From positions 1-55,158 of the forward strand of contig JAQVGY010000002.1 in assembly GCA_028696495.1 (NCBI GenBank): 55,158 nucleotides of DNA, written 5' to 3'. Positions within the stretch are counted from its first letter, which is position 1, and each line of letters begins with the position of its first letter. This DNA comes from Atribacterota bacterium. Lineage in GTDB: Bacteria > Atribacterota > Phoenicimicrobiia > Phoenicimicrobiales > Stramentimicrobiaceae. The notes beneath the pieces were generated by a model. It saw only the letters and a program-made list of their open reading frames with translations. It had not been told where the DNA came from and searched no databases. A program made the translations under genes and the position numbers. This document shows positions 45,039 to 53,993 of this stretch, one piece after another.

Positions 45039-45512
45039 ATGACAGATGGTATTGTTCTTGCCTATTTAGGAGCGGCTTTAGCAATAGGTTTGGCAGGTTC
45101 TGGTTCGGCAATAGGTGTTGGAATAGCTGGCACAAGCGGGGCTGGGGTCATGACCGAGGATCCGAGTAAGTTTGGTCTTGTACTATTGCTTCAAGCATTA
45201 CCAGGTACGCAAGGAATCTATGGATTGCTGGTTGGTTTTTTAGTCTTAACCAGAATAGGTATATTTGCTGGTACTCCTGCTACCTTGACACTAAATCAAG
45301 GATTACAAATATTAAATTCAAGTCTGCCAATAGCTATTGCTGGTTTCTTTTCAGCAATTTACCAGGGCAAAGCCTCTGCCGGTGCCATTGGGCTTATTGC
45401 CCGTAGACCGGAGGAAACTGGAAAAGCATTGGTAATGCCGGCAATGGTTGAAACTTATGCCGTATTATCCTTGTTGGGCTCTATACTATTGTTAAATGGA
45501 ATTGTTCTTTAA
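45039..45512 (+). CDS. ntpK: V-type ATPase subunit K (proteolipid), Na+-type site
   Basis: 157 residues, two fused hairpins (four transmembrane helices), the 16-kDa form. The ion carboxylate is Glu138 (MVETYAVL) in helix 4. Helix 2 has LPGTQG (Leu54, Thr57, Gln58) and helix 3 has Gln109 (IYQGKASA). These match Leu61, Thr64, Gln65, Gln110 and Glu139 of the Enterococcus hirae Na+ site as I recall it, so Na+ rather than H+ coupling is likely (inference). One carboxylate per four helices implies a low ion-to-ATP ratio suited to pumping. AAAGGGGG precedes the ATG. Confidence 0.95.
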   Translation: MTDGIVLAYLGAALAIGLAGSGSAIGVGIAGTSGAGVMTEDPSKFGLVLLLQALPGTQGIYGLLVGFLVLTRIGIFAGTPATLTLNQGLQILNSSLPIAIAGFFSAIYQGKASAGAIGLIARRPEETGKALVMPAMVETYAVLSLLGSILLLNGIVL

Positions 45513-45534
45513 TATCTGAGGAGATTTTTTTCTT

Positions 45535-46143
45535 ATGTCAATGAAAGAGATTAAAGAGAAGATACTGCAAGATGCTCTTGATGAAAAAGAAAAGATACTA
45601 AAAGAAGCTGAAACAAAAATTATAAATTTAAAAAGCAAGTTTGGAAAAGAAATTGAATCTATACAGAGAGAAATCCTGGATAGATACAATCAAGAAGCTG
45701 GGCTAAAAGAAAAAAAAATAATTACAGAGGCTATCTTAAACTCAAAAAAGGATATCCTGTCTGAAAAACAGGCAATTATCGCTAATATTTTTTCAGAAGT
45801 TTTGGATAGAATAGTTGGATTGGAAGATGAAAGATACCTATCTTTGCTGGAAAAACTTATTCTGGATAATATCGAGACAGGGGATGAGATTGTATACATT
45901 GGGAGTCAAGAACGTCAAGCAATAAATCAAAAATTTATCAACACCATCAATGTAAAATTAAAATCACAGGGGAAAAAAGGTAATTTAGAACTCTCTGAAA
46001 AACGTGTTCCTATTATGGGAGGGGTAATCCTTGGTACCGGGGAGATCAGAAAAAATGCTTCCTTAGAAGTCATCCTGGAAAAGATAAAGGATGAAATAGA
46101 AACAGAGTTGAACCAGTTTCTGTTTATCAAGAATGCGGGTTAG
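45535..46143 (+). CDS. ntpE: V-type ATPase subunit E (peripheral stalk)
   Basis: 202 residues with an N-terminal Lys/Glu-rich coiled coil (about 1-95) and a C-terminal globular domain (GGVILGTGEIRKNASLEVILEKIKDEIETEL is typical of the vATP-synt_E family end). Pairs with the ntpF product. GAGG occurs upstream of the ATG; the gene follows ntpK by 22 bp. Confidence 0.92.
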   Translation: MSMKEIKEKILQDALDEKEKILKEAETKIINLKSKFGKEIESIQREILDRYNQEAGLKEKKIITEAILNSKKDILSEKQAIIANIFSEVLDRIVGLEDERYLSLLEKLILDNIETGDEIVYIGSQERQAINQKFINTINVKLKSQGKKGNLELSEKRVPIMGGVILGTGEIRKNASLEVILEKIKDEIETELNQFLFIKNAG

Positions 46144-46148
46144 TCAAA

Positions 46149-47177
46149 ATGCTCAAATATATCAATGATACTACTAATTCTCAGGAAGAATACGGTTATG
46201 CCTGTGCACGAATCAGGGAATTGGAAAAAGGTCTGTTAAACAAAGATATTATAAAAAAAATGATTGATTCACCTGATTTAGGAAGTTCTCTCAAAGTACT
46301 GGTCGAAAATAACCTGTGCGAATATACCTTTGAAAACACTGAGACTCATTCAATCAATTTAGTATTGGATAATATTTTAAAAAGAACCATAGACATTGTT
46401 AACGAAATTTCACCATACCCTTACTTATTTCATCTGTTTAAGTGGAAATATGATTTTCATAACCTAAAAGTACTTTTAAAAGCAAAAGTATTAAATAAGA
46501 GAGGACTTTATCCTTTATACAGTATTGGCAATATAAGTTCAAATGGATTATCCTCCGCTGTTTTTGAAGGGAAGTATCAGTTAATACCGGTCAAATTTGA
46601 GAGGATTCTCAAACAAGCAGAAACTGAATATTTAAAATCAGAAAGCCTGCAATTAATGGAAATAATATTAGATCAGGGTTATTATGAGATTATTTTTGAA
46701 CAATTAGAAGAAATAAATCAAGTCTTTTTATTTTATTTTTATAAGACCGAATTGGATCTATTAAATTTTAACATTGCTTGCCGTTGCAAAATCAGAGATA
46801 TCAAAAAATCAAAATTAGCTGAAATATTAATAAATTATGGGCATCTTTCAATGCAAAAAGTCATAGACATTTATGATAATTCTATCCCCTCCTGGCCAAA
46901 TAACTTTCAAAAAACAGAATACTTTTCAATATTTGAAGAAGGAATTCGATATTGGGTGCAAGAAAAATCTTTATTAAAACTTGAACAGTTAAGTGATGAT
47001 TTTCTTTTAAATTTACTGAAGATTGGAAAATACACTACTTTTGGTCTGGAAAGCATTATAGCTTATTACTATGCCAAGGAGAATGATTTGAAGAATATAC
47101 GAATCATCAGCAATGGGAAAAGATATGGCTTTTCAGATAACATAATTCAAAAATATATTAGGGATACTTATGTCTAA
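46149..47177 (+). CDS. ntpC: V-type ATPase subunit C (d-type, rotor socket)
   Basis: 342 residues, mostly helical, of the vATP-synt_AC39 family that couples the central stalk to the K ring. FHLFKWKYDFHNLKVLLKAK and the C-terminal ESIIAYYYAKENDLKNIRII with ISNGKRYG are typical. Position between E and F supports the call. The stop overlaps the ntpG start by 8 bp. Confidence 0.92.
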   Translation: MLKYINDTTNSQEEYGYACARIRELEKGLLNKDIIKKMIDSPDLGSSLKVLVENNLCEYTFENTETHSINLVLDNILKRTIDIVNEISPYPYLFHLFKWKYDFHNLKVLLKAKVLNKRGLYPLYSIGNISSNGLSSAVFEGKYQLIPVKFERILKQAETEYLKSESLQLMEIILDQGYYEIIFEQLEEINQVFLFYFYKTELDLLNFNIACRCKIRDIKKSKLAEILINYGHLSMQKVIDIYDNSIPSWPNNFQKTEYFSIFEEGIRYWVQEKSLLKLEQLSDDFLLNLLKIGKYTTFGLESIIAYYYAKENDLKNIRIISNGKRYGFSDNIIQKYIRDTYV

Positions 47178-47496
47178 CATTGCAATTATTGGAGAAAAAG
47201 AGATTGTTATTGGTTTTAGTCTTATTGGATTTCAGCTATTTCCGGTGACTGATTCCGTTGAAGCTAAAGATGCTTTGGAAAAATGCACTACCGATGGTAA
47301 CTGCCAAATAATTTTCATTACTGATAATATTGCTCAATTAGTAATAGATGAGATTGAACAATATCAAAGAATATCCCCAATTTCAATTTGTATCCTACCC
47401 AATCGTATACAGGATTCTAAACTAAGTATAGAAATGTTGAGAAAAAATGTAGAAAAAGCTGTGGGTACAGACATATTGTTTAGAAAAGAGGAATAA
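47170..47496 (+). CDS. ntpG: V-type ATPase subunit F (central stalk)
   Basis: 108 residues of the vATP-synt_F family: IAIIGEKEIVIGFSLIGFQLFPV at the start, IIFITDNIAQLV and the C-terminal helix with MLRKNVEKAVGTDILF. Binds the D subunit in the rotor axle. Overlaps ntpC and stops two bases before ntpA. Called NtpG in Enterococcus, AtpF/AhaF in other systems. Confidence 0.92.
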   Translation: MSNIAIIGEKEIVIGFSLIGFQLFPVTDSVEAKDALEKCTTDGNCQIIFITDNIAQLVIDEIEQYQRISPISICILPNRIQDSKLSIEMLRKNVEKAVGTDILFRKEE

Positions 47497-47498
47497 GA

Positions 47499-49283
47499 AT
47501 GCAAGAAAATACAGGCAAAATTGTTAAAGTGTCCGGACCGGTTGTAATTGCTGAAAATCTTCTGGGAGCAAAGATGTATGATGTGGTAAGAGTAAGCGAA
47601 AACAGACTTGTGGGTGAAATAATTGAATTAGACCGAGATAGGGCGACTATTCAGGTATATGAAGAAACATCTGGTATCGGGCCAGGGGAACCTGTTTATA
47701 CTACAGGCTTACCTTTAAGTGTAGAGTTGGGTCCTGGTCTGGTGAGGTCTATCTATGATGGAATTCAAAGACCACTCGATGTAATATTTCAAGATGAAGG
47801 TGCCTTTATTTCCAGAGGGGTAGAAGCTAACAGTCTGAATAGAACCACAAAATGGGATTTTAAACCACTAAGAAAGGCCGGAGAGCAAGTAATTCCAGGA
47901 GATCATTTAGGAGTTGTTCAGGAAACTTCTATAGTGTCACACTATATAATGGTTCCCATTGGAATGGCTGGGGTAATTGAAAGTATCGTGGAAGGAAGTT
48001 TTACCGTAAATGAAACTATTGCCAGGATTAAAGATAAAAATGGGGTAGTTCATGAAATTCAGATGATGCAAAAATGGCCAGTAAGGAAAATACGCCCATA
48101 CAAAGAAAAATTACCACCTGTAGAACCATTAATAACCGGTCAAAGAGTTATTGATACCTTCTTTACTATTGCCAAAGGCGGTACTGCCTGTATTCCTGGT
48201 CCTTTTGGCAGCGGGAAAACTGTTGTTCAACACCAGCTCTCTAAATGGTGTAATGCGGAAATAATAGTTTTTATTGGCTGTGGGGAAAGAGGAAACGAAA
48301 TGACCGATGTTTTGCTCGAATTTCCTGAACTAATTGACCCTAACACGGGAAAACCATTAATGGAAAGAACGGTTTTGATTGCCAATACTTCAAATATGCC
48401 AGTTGCCGCAAGAGAGGCATCAGTTTACACAGGTATTACCATTGCAGAATATTATCGAGATATGGGATATAATGTTGCTTTAATGGCTGACTCAACATCA
48501 AGATGGGCTGAAGCAATGCGGGAGATTTCCAGTAGATTAGAGGAAATGCCCGGGGAAGAAGGGTACCCCGCTTATTTAGGAACAAGGATCGCCAGCTTCT
48601 ATGAGAGGTCGGGTCGGGTAAAGGTTTTGTCCTCACAAGAACAAGAAGCAACAGTCAGTGTCATTGGTGCCGTTTCCCCTCCAGGGGGAGATTTGTCAGA
48701 ACCGGTTACTCAGAATACCCTTAGAACAGTACAGGTATACTGGAGTTTACAGGATAAATTAGCCTACGCAAGACATTTTCCGGCAATTGATTGGCTAAAG
48801 AGTTATTCCCTCTACCGCGATCAGCTGACTGATTATTTTCAAGAAGAAATCAATAAAGATTTTATTAATTCCACTACAGCAGCAATGGGTATACTCCAGG
48901 AAGAATCAGAGTTAGAAGAGACTGTTCGTTTGGTAGGAATTGAAGCTCTTTCAAAAAGAGAACGTCTAACCCTGGATACTGCACGTTCTATTAGAGAAGA
49001 TTTTTTACACCAAAATGCCTTTGATGAGATTGATACCTACACATCTATGAAAAAGCAACACCTGATGTTAGATTTAATTCTCTTTTTTCATAAACTGGCA
49101 CAATCGGCTATTCAAGAAGAATATATTACCAATGAACAACTGACTAAATTATCAGTTAAAAATCTGATAGCACGGGCTAAATTTATACCCGAAGAAAAAT
49201 TAGATGAGTTCAAAATAATCAAAGAACAGATTAAAGAACAAATTGGCTCCCTCATAGCAAAAAAGCTTGGAAAGGATGAGTAA
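47499..49283 (+). CDS. ntpA: V-type ATPase catalytic subunit A
   Basis: 594 residues, ATP-hydrolysing subunit. P-loop GPFGSGKT at 234-241, GCGERGNEMTDVLLEFPEL with the catalytic Glu, MADSTSRWAEAMREISSRLEEMPGEEGYPAYL and the family-specific non-homologous bulge domain (about 110-190) are all present. N-terminal GKIVKVSGPVVIAE. ATP hydrolysis would drive ion export, though the enzyme can be reversible. Confidence 0.98.
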   Translation: MQENTGKIVKVSGPVVIAENLLGAKMYDVVRVSENRLVGEIIELDRDRATIQVYEETSGIGPGEPVYTTGLPLSVELGPGLVRSIYDGIQRPLDVIFQDEGAFISRGVEANSLNRTTKWDFKPLRKAGEQVIPGDHLGVVQETSIVSHYIMVPIGMAGVIESIVEGSFTVNETIARIKDKNGVVHEIQMMQKWPVRKIRPYKEKLPPVEPLITGQRVIDTFFTIAKGGTACIPGPFGSGKTVVQHQLSKWCNAEIIVFIGCGERGNEMTDVLLEFPELIDPNTGKPLMERTVLIANTSNMPVAAREASVYTGITIAEYYRDMGYNVALMADSTSRWAEAMREISSRLEEMPGEEGYPAYLGTRIASFYERSGRVKVLSSQEQEATVSVIGAVSPPGGDLSEPVTQNTLRTVQVYWSLQDKLAYARHFPAIDWLKSYSLYRDQLTDYFQEEINKDFINSTTAAMGILQEESELEETVRLVGIEALSKRERLTLDTARSIREDFLHQNAFDEIDTYTSMKKQHLMLDLILFFHKLAQSAIQEEYITNEQLTKLSVKNLIARAKFIPEEKLDEFKIIKEQIKEQIGSLIAKKLGKDE

Positions 49284-49285
49284 GC

Positions 49286-50704
49286 ATGATTAAAGAATAC
49301 TCTACCATTACTGAAGTCAATGGTCCCCTGATAGTTGTTAACAAGATCACTAACGTAAAATATGATGAACTGGTAGAAATAGAATTATCAGATGGAGAAA
49401 GAAGGAGAGGGCAGGTTTTAGAAGTTTCTGAAGACAGGGCAATTGTCCAGATGTTTGAAGGAACTTCAGGGATTGATATATCCAATACCAAGGTCCGATT
49501 TTTAGGAAAAGTTATCGAAATACCCGTATCTTTAGATATGCTGGGAAGAATCTTTGATGGTTCTGGTAGACCGATTGACCAGGGACCAAAAATAATTGCA
49601 GAAAAGAGATTAGATATTAACGGCAACCCATTAAATCCATATGCCCGGGATTACCCTAATGATTTTATACAAACAGGGATATCTTCTATAGATGTCTTGA
49701 ATACTTTAGTCAGGGGTCAAAAACTTCCTATTTTCTCTGGTGCAGGATTGCCACACTCCAAAGTTGCTTCCCAAATTGCCCGACAAGCCAGGGTATTGGG
49801 GAAAGAAGAAAGTTTTTCAGTAGTATTTGCAGCAATGGGTATTACTTTCGAAGAAGCTAACTTTTTTATTAATGATTTTAGAAGAACAGGTGCTATAGAG
49901 AAGAGCGTTATGTATATTAATCTGGCTAATGACCCTGCCGTAGAAAGAATTATCACCCCTAGAATGGCTCTCACCACAGCAGAATATTTAGCTTTTGAAA
50001 GAGATATGCATATACTGGTAATTTTAACTGATATGACCAATTATTGTGAAGCCTTAAGAGAAGTTTCTGCTGCGCGTAAAGAAGTACCGGGAAGAAGAGG
50101 ATATCCGGGCTATTTATACACTGACCTTGCCACTCTTTACGAAAGAGCCGGCAGAATAAAAGGGAAAAAGGGGTCGATCACTCTTATGCCCATTCTTAGT
50201 ATGCCGGAAGATGATAAAACACATCCTATTCCAGACCTGACTGGTTATATCACAGAAGGACAGATTATTCTGGCACGCGAATTACATCTAAAAGGAATAT
50301 ATCCCCCCATAAATGTTCTACCTTCATTATCACGTTTAAAAGACAAGGGGATTGGAGAAAATAAGACCAGAGAAGATCATGCCAATGTTATGAACCAGCT
50401 TTTTGCATCTTATGCACGGGGCAAAGAATCAAAAGAACTTGCAACCATACTGGGAGAGGCAGCATTAACTGAAGAAGATAAAAAATATGTTGAATTCTCT
50501 GATAAGTTTGAAGAGGTGTTTGTCCAACAAGGTGAAGACGAAAATAGAGATATTGCGAGAAGTCTGACCATTGGTTGGCAAACACTAACCATATTATCTA
50601 TAAATGAGTTAAAGAGAATTAAAGATGAATACATAGAAAAGTATTTACCCAAATCAACAATACCACCAACTGCTAACGAAAATGAGATAAAAGAAAAAGA
50701 ATAA
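49286..50704 (+). CDS. ntpB: V-type ATPase regulatory subunit B
   Basis: 472 residues, alternates with A in the hexamer and lacks a functional P-loop (PIFSGAGLPHSKVASQIARQ replaces it). FAAMGITFEEANFF, LANDPAVERI, LTDMTNYCEALREVSAARKEVPGRRGYPGYLYTDLA and the acidic C terminus are typical. Follows ntpA by two bases. Confidence 0.98.
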   Translation: MIKEYSTITEVNGPLIVVNKITNVKYDELVEIELSDGERRRGQVLEVSEDRAIVQMFEGTSGIDISNTKVRFLGKVIEIPVSLDMLGRIFDGSGRPIDQGPKIIAEKRLDINGNPLNPYARDYPNDFIQTGISSIDVLNTLVRGQKLPIFSGAGLPHSKVASQIARQARVLGKEESFSVVFAAMGITFEEANFFINDFRRTGAIEKSVMYINLANDPAVERIITPRMALTTAEYLAFERDMHILVILTDMTNYCEALREVSAARKEVPGRRGYPGYLYTDLATLYERAGRIKGKKGSITLMPILSMPEDDKTHPIPDLTGYITEGQIILARELHLKGIYPPINVLPSLSRLKDKGIGENKTREDHANVMNQLFASYARGKESKELATILGEAALTEEDKKYVEFSDKFEEVFVQQGEDENRDIARSLTIGWQTLTILSINELKRIKDEYIEKYLPKSTIPPTANENEIKEKE

Positions 50705-50771
50705 AATATAAATAAAGTTCAGGTAGATTTGAATATACTTCCTTACAATTTTCAACAAGGGGTCTTAAATT

Positions 50772-51392
50772 ATGATATTAACCGTTAACCCAAATCGTAT
50801 GGAATTATTGAAATTAAAACGTAGGTTGGAGCTGGCCATACGCGGTTATAAATTACTTAAAGATAAGCGTGATGCTCTTATTCAGATATTTGTAAAACTG
50901 GTTCAAGAAAACAAGGAAGCAAGGGAAACATTTGATAAGAAAATGAGGGAGTGCATGAATGAATTTCTTCTTGCTACATTATATATGGGAGAAAATGATC
51001 AAAATTCAATTTTTTTATTTCCCCAGCGGAAGACTACAGTCACGGCTGAATATCAAAACATAATGAGTGTCAAAGTACCAAGATTTAGGGTTAAAGAAGA
51101 AGGAAAACTATATACTTACGGTATGATTAAGGCGAGCCCTGAATTGGATAACTCCTTAAAAAAATATCATGAGATTGTACCCTTAATGGTAAAAATGGCA
51201 GAATTAGATAAAGCCATTATATTGCTAACAGAGGAAATTGAAAAGACCAGAAGAAGAGTTAATGCTTTAGAATATGTGATGATTCCCAACCTGAAAGATA
51301 CCATTAAATTTATCACTATGAAATTGGATGAAATGGCTAGGTCTGCTAACTCAGCAATTATGCGTATCAAAGAGATGATTCGAGGGGAATAA
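50772..51392 (+). CDS. ntpD: V-type ATPase subunit D (central shaft)
   Basis: 206 residues, two long antiparallel helices forming the rotor shaft. NPNRMELLKLKRRLELAIRGYKLLKDKRDALI at the N terminus and RRVNALEYVMIPNLKDTIKFI near the C terminus are diagnostic. Last gene of the nine-gene operon; 67 bp separate it from ntpB. An AT-only inverted repeat (AAATAT-AAA-ATATTT) follows its stop but is not a convincing terminator. Confidence 0.96.
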   Translation: MILTVNPNRMELLKLKRRLELAIRGYKLLKDKRDALIQIFVKLVQENKEARETFDKKMRECMNEFLLATLYMGENDQNSIFLFPQRKTTVTAEYQNIMSVKVPRFRVKEEGKLYTYGMIKASPELDNSLKKYHEIVPLMVKMAELDKAIILLTEEIEKTRRRVNALEYVMIPNLKDTIKFITMKLDEMARSANSAIMRIKEMIRGE

Positions 51393-51627
51393 AAAAGGCT
51401 TCTTATTTAAAATATAAAATATTTTATTTTCCATATATATCATCTTCGGCTTCGGCTAAAATCAAAACAATAGCTTGATATACTACTAAAATAGGCAGCA
51501 ATTATCAGTATTAATTATCACTTCCTTCTTACTTCTTAGCAGAAATGTTATAAAAATCCAACAAATTTCCTGGAACTTTAATCTAAAATAATGATATTAT
51601 ATTAGTAATAGTAATAAGATTAAAAAA
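51393..51627. other. Intergenic, no gene seen
   Basis: 235 AT-rich bases between ntpD and tRNA-Arg. No open frame with homology, no strong terminator and no convincing promoter. A short direct repeat CTTCGG-CTTCGG lies near 51445-51456. Confidence 0.6.
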
Positions 51628-51704
51628 GTGCCCGTGGCTTAAACGGATAAAGCAACGGCCTCCGGAGCCGTAGATTGGAGGTTCAAATCCTCTCGGGCAC
51701 ACCA
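51628..51704 (+). tRNA. tRNA-Arg(CCG), CCA encoded
   Basis: A complete cloverleaf. Acceptor stem GTGCCCG with CGGGCAC; D stem GCTT/AAGC; anticodon stem ACGGC/GCCGT around loop CTCCGGA, anticodon CCG reading CGG; T stem GGAGG/CCTCT with loop TTCAAAT. Discriminator A73 at 51701 is followed by a genomically encoded CCA (51702-51704). So for this tRNA the nucleotidyltransferase at 1370 would serve repair rather than synthesis. Confidence 0.95.
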
Positions 51705-51837
51705 TCCTTAGTTTATATTTGGTTAATATAATTTAAATACTTTTTTTTAAGGATAATTGCAGCCAAAATAAATTTATATATATATGTACACATTAAAAAT
51801 AGTTAAATAAATATGATTAGAAAAAAGTGTGTATACC

Positions 51838-52509
51838 ATGGTTTACAAATTTATTAAATTTATTTCTACAATAATTATTAATCTTTTCTGGTCTGTAAAA
51901 GTAGAAGGGGAAGATATTTCTAAATACCAGGATTCTTTTATCCTGGCGGCAAATCATGTTAGTTATTTAGATCCTATTGTTTTAGGAATAGTGGTGAAAA
52001 GACGAATAAATTTTATCACCAAAAAAGAAATATATGATAACCCGTTTCTTAACTGCATCTTGAAGAGAATCGGCACTATTCCGGTAGATAAAAATAGTAC
52101 TAACTCTGCCTCTATCAAAAAAAGTTTGAATTTATTAAAAGATAATCATATTTTGGGCGTTTTTCCAGAAGGAACCCGTTCTTCAGATGGAAAACTTTTG
52201 GAATTAAATACAGGCATGATAAAAATTGCCCTACAGGCTGATGTACCAATAATTCCGGTAGGAATTAGTGGTACATTTGAAATTTATCCTCCTGAGGCAA
52301 AGTTTCCAGCATTATTTAAAAATCAATGTATCTATATCAATTTTGGTAAACCTTACTCCCTTGATAAAAACAGGCGTAGGGATACAGAATATATAAAAGA
52401 ATCCTTAGTGAAAATAGAAGACGAGATTAAAAAATTGGCTCGATTATCGGAAAAAGAAGATGTTGATGAAAATTATTGTGAGGTAAGCTCTTATGACAAA
52501 TATAAGTAA
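51838..52509 (+). CDS. plsC: PlsC-like 1-acyl-glycerol-3-phosphate acyltransferase
   Basis: Transfers a second acyl chain to lysophosphatidate. The NHxxxxD motif is NHVSYLD (His40 and Asp45), with VFPEGTRS as the substrate-binding block and IPVGISGT further on. One N-terminal hydrophobic segment anchors it. GTG at 51829 lies three codons upstream of the chosen ATG; no clear ribosome binding site supports either. Its 3' end overlaps the NHL protein gene by 17 bp. The C-terminal 30 residues (KLARLSEKEDVDENY) are an acidic extension beyond the family core. Confidence 0.9.
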   Translation: MVYKFIKFISTIIINLFWSVKVEGEDISKYQDSFILAANHVSYLDPIVLGIVVKRRINFITKKEIYDNPFLNCILKRIGTIPVDKNSTNSASIKKSLNLLKDNHILGVFPEGTRSSDGKLLELNTGMIKIALQADVPIIPVGISGTFEIYPPEAKFPALFKNQCIYINFGKPYSLDKNRRRDTEYIKESLVKIEDEIKKLARLSEKEDVDENYCEVSSYDKYK

Positions 52510-53947
52510 AGATATATGGGGTAAATTTTTTTTATTATTAGTTTTTTTATTAATCTGTCCTTATCCTCAATTTATTTTAGCCGGCAATAACGATTATGTT
52601 ATTGAAGCCACTTTTGGTGAATATGGTAACAGGGCTGAGGAGTTTAACTATCCGGTTGATATTACTCTGGACCAGGATGATAACATCTATGTTTCCGACT
52701 GGGAAAATGACAGGATTCAAATATTTGATAATAATGGAATTTTTTTAAGAATGATTCCGGATGAAACAAGCAAAGTGCAGCTTGATGGCCCGGTTGGTAT
52801 CGCGTTAGACGGTGAAAATAATATTTATATTGTTGAGCAGCATAATCATCGAATTCAAAAAATATCTTCTGATGGACAACCGATCACGGTATTTGGGCAA
52901 ATGGGAAACAAACCGGGAGAATTTGATAACCCCAGAGGTATTGCCCTTGATAGAGATGGGAATATCTATGTTGTTGACACCGGTAACAACAGGATTCAAA
53001 TTTTTTCTAAGGATTTTGACCTGCTATATATCTTTGGCAGAGAAGGCATGGGTGATGGAGAATTTTATTATCCTAGAGGTATTGCCCTTGATAAAGATGG
53101 GAATATCTATGTTGCCGATACTTTTCACCATCAAGTGCAAATTTTTAATGAAAAAGGTCAATTCATAAGACGCATTGGCACCTCCGGCAGCGAGCTCGGT
53201 GAATTTAACGGTACCAGATATATTGCCATTGATAAAAATAACAACATCTATATCACTGATTATAGGAATGGAAAGGTAGTCCAATATGACAATGAATATA
53301 ATTTTGTGACCGAGTTTGGGGCAGATGAACATGGCGTATCTTTAATGTACCCTGAAGGTATAGCTATAGACCAAAGAGGTTATATCTTTGTAGCTGATGC
53401 TGGAAATAACAGAATTGTAAAATATTGTATCTCCAAAATAATTATCAATAAAAAATTGGGAATAGAATTTTTGGAAAATAAGCAATGGGATGAAGCAATA
53501 CAGTCCTTTCAAAAAGTACTGGAAGAAGACCCAAAAGATATAGAAAGCAGGAAAGCCATGGCACTGGCTTATTCTGAAAATGCTCAACCAGAGCTGGCTA
53601 TTGAGCAATTTACCCTTATTCTGCAGGAATACCCTCAGGATCAAAATATTAAGACAAAATTAATAGATACTCATTATGCCTTAGCTTCGTACTACGCTAA
53701 AGAAAATCGCTATAAAGATGCTTTAAGCCATTACAAAGTTGTTCTGGAAAATCAACCTGATTATCCAGAATTAAAAATAAATTATTATTTAACCTATCTT
53801 AAATATCTCATAAATTCATTATTTTTTAAAATTATTATTGCAGCTATAGTATTTTTGATTTTATTCTTTCTCATTTTTCCAAAGTTGTCTAAAAAAAATA
53901 AAAAAGGTGGCAAACATTACCGAGACCGAGACAGAAGTCGATTTTAA
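52493..53947 (+). CDS. Secreted, membrane-tethered NHL-propeller/TPR protein, function unknown
   Basis: 484 residues. A signal peptide (about 1-31, hydrophobic FFLLLVFLLI ending near ILA-G) is followed by six NHL blades (about 50-315; repeats such as NPRGIALDRDGNIYVVDT and YPRGIALDKDGNIYVADT), enough for one closed six-bladed propeller. Three TPR-like repeats follow (about 320-425), then one transmembrane helix (about 440-463) and a short basic tail (KKNKKGGKHYRDRDRSRF) predicted cytosolic. So propeller and TPR face outside. NHL propellers bind proteins, RNA or sugars; no catalytic residues are evident. GAGGT upstream of the ATG and the overlap with the acyltransferase gene indicate coupling. 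Confidence 0.88.
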   Translation: MTNISKDIWGKFFLLLVFLLICPYPQFILAGNNDYVIEATFGEYGNRAEEFNYPVDITLDQDDNIYVSDWENDRIQIFDNNGIFLRMIPDETSKVQLDGPVGIALDGENNIYIVEQHNHRIQKISSDGQPITVFGQMGNKPGEFDNPRGIALDRDGNIYVVDTGNNRIQIFSKDFDLLYIFGREGMGDGEFYYPRGIALDKDGNIYVADTFHHQVQIFNEKGQFIRRIGTSGSELGEFNGTRYIAIDKNNNIYITDYRNGKVVQYDNEYNFVTEFGADEHGVSLMYPEGIAIDQRGYIFVADAGNNRIVKYCISKIIINKKLGIEFLENKQWDEAIQSFQKVLEEDPKDIESRKAMALAYSENAQPELAIEQFTLILQEYPQDQNIKTKLIDTHYALASYYAKENRYKDALSHYKVVLENQPDYPELKINYYLTYLKYLINSLFFKIIIAAIVFLILFFLIFPKLSKKNKKGGKHYRDRDRSRF

Positions 53948-53993
53948 AACCAACCTTTGTATAATATAAAAATATTTTGAGGAGGATTCTTTT

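Noticed and set aside
51704..51769. ATCCTTA ... TAAGGAT inverted repeat after the tRNA with a T run, considered as a terminator
   Set aside because: The T run precedes the right arm instead of following it, and the loop is about 50 nt of A/T.
52812..53168. 118-codon overlapping plus-strand frame and several minus-strand frames in the NHL gene
   Set aside because: They repeat with the periodicity of the NHL blades, as expected for alternate-frame translation of an internal repeat.
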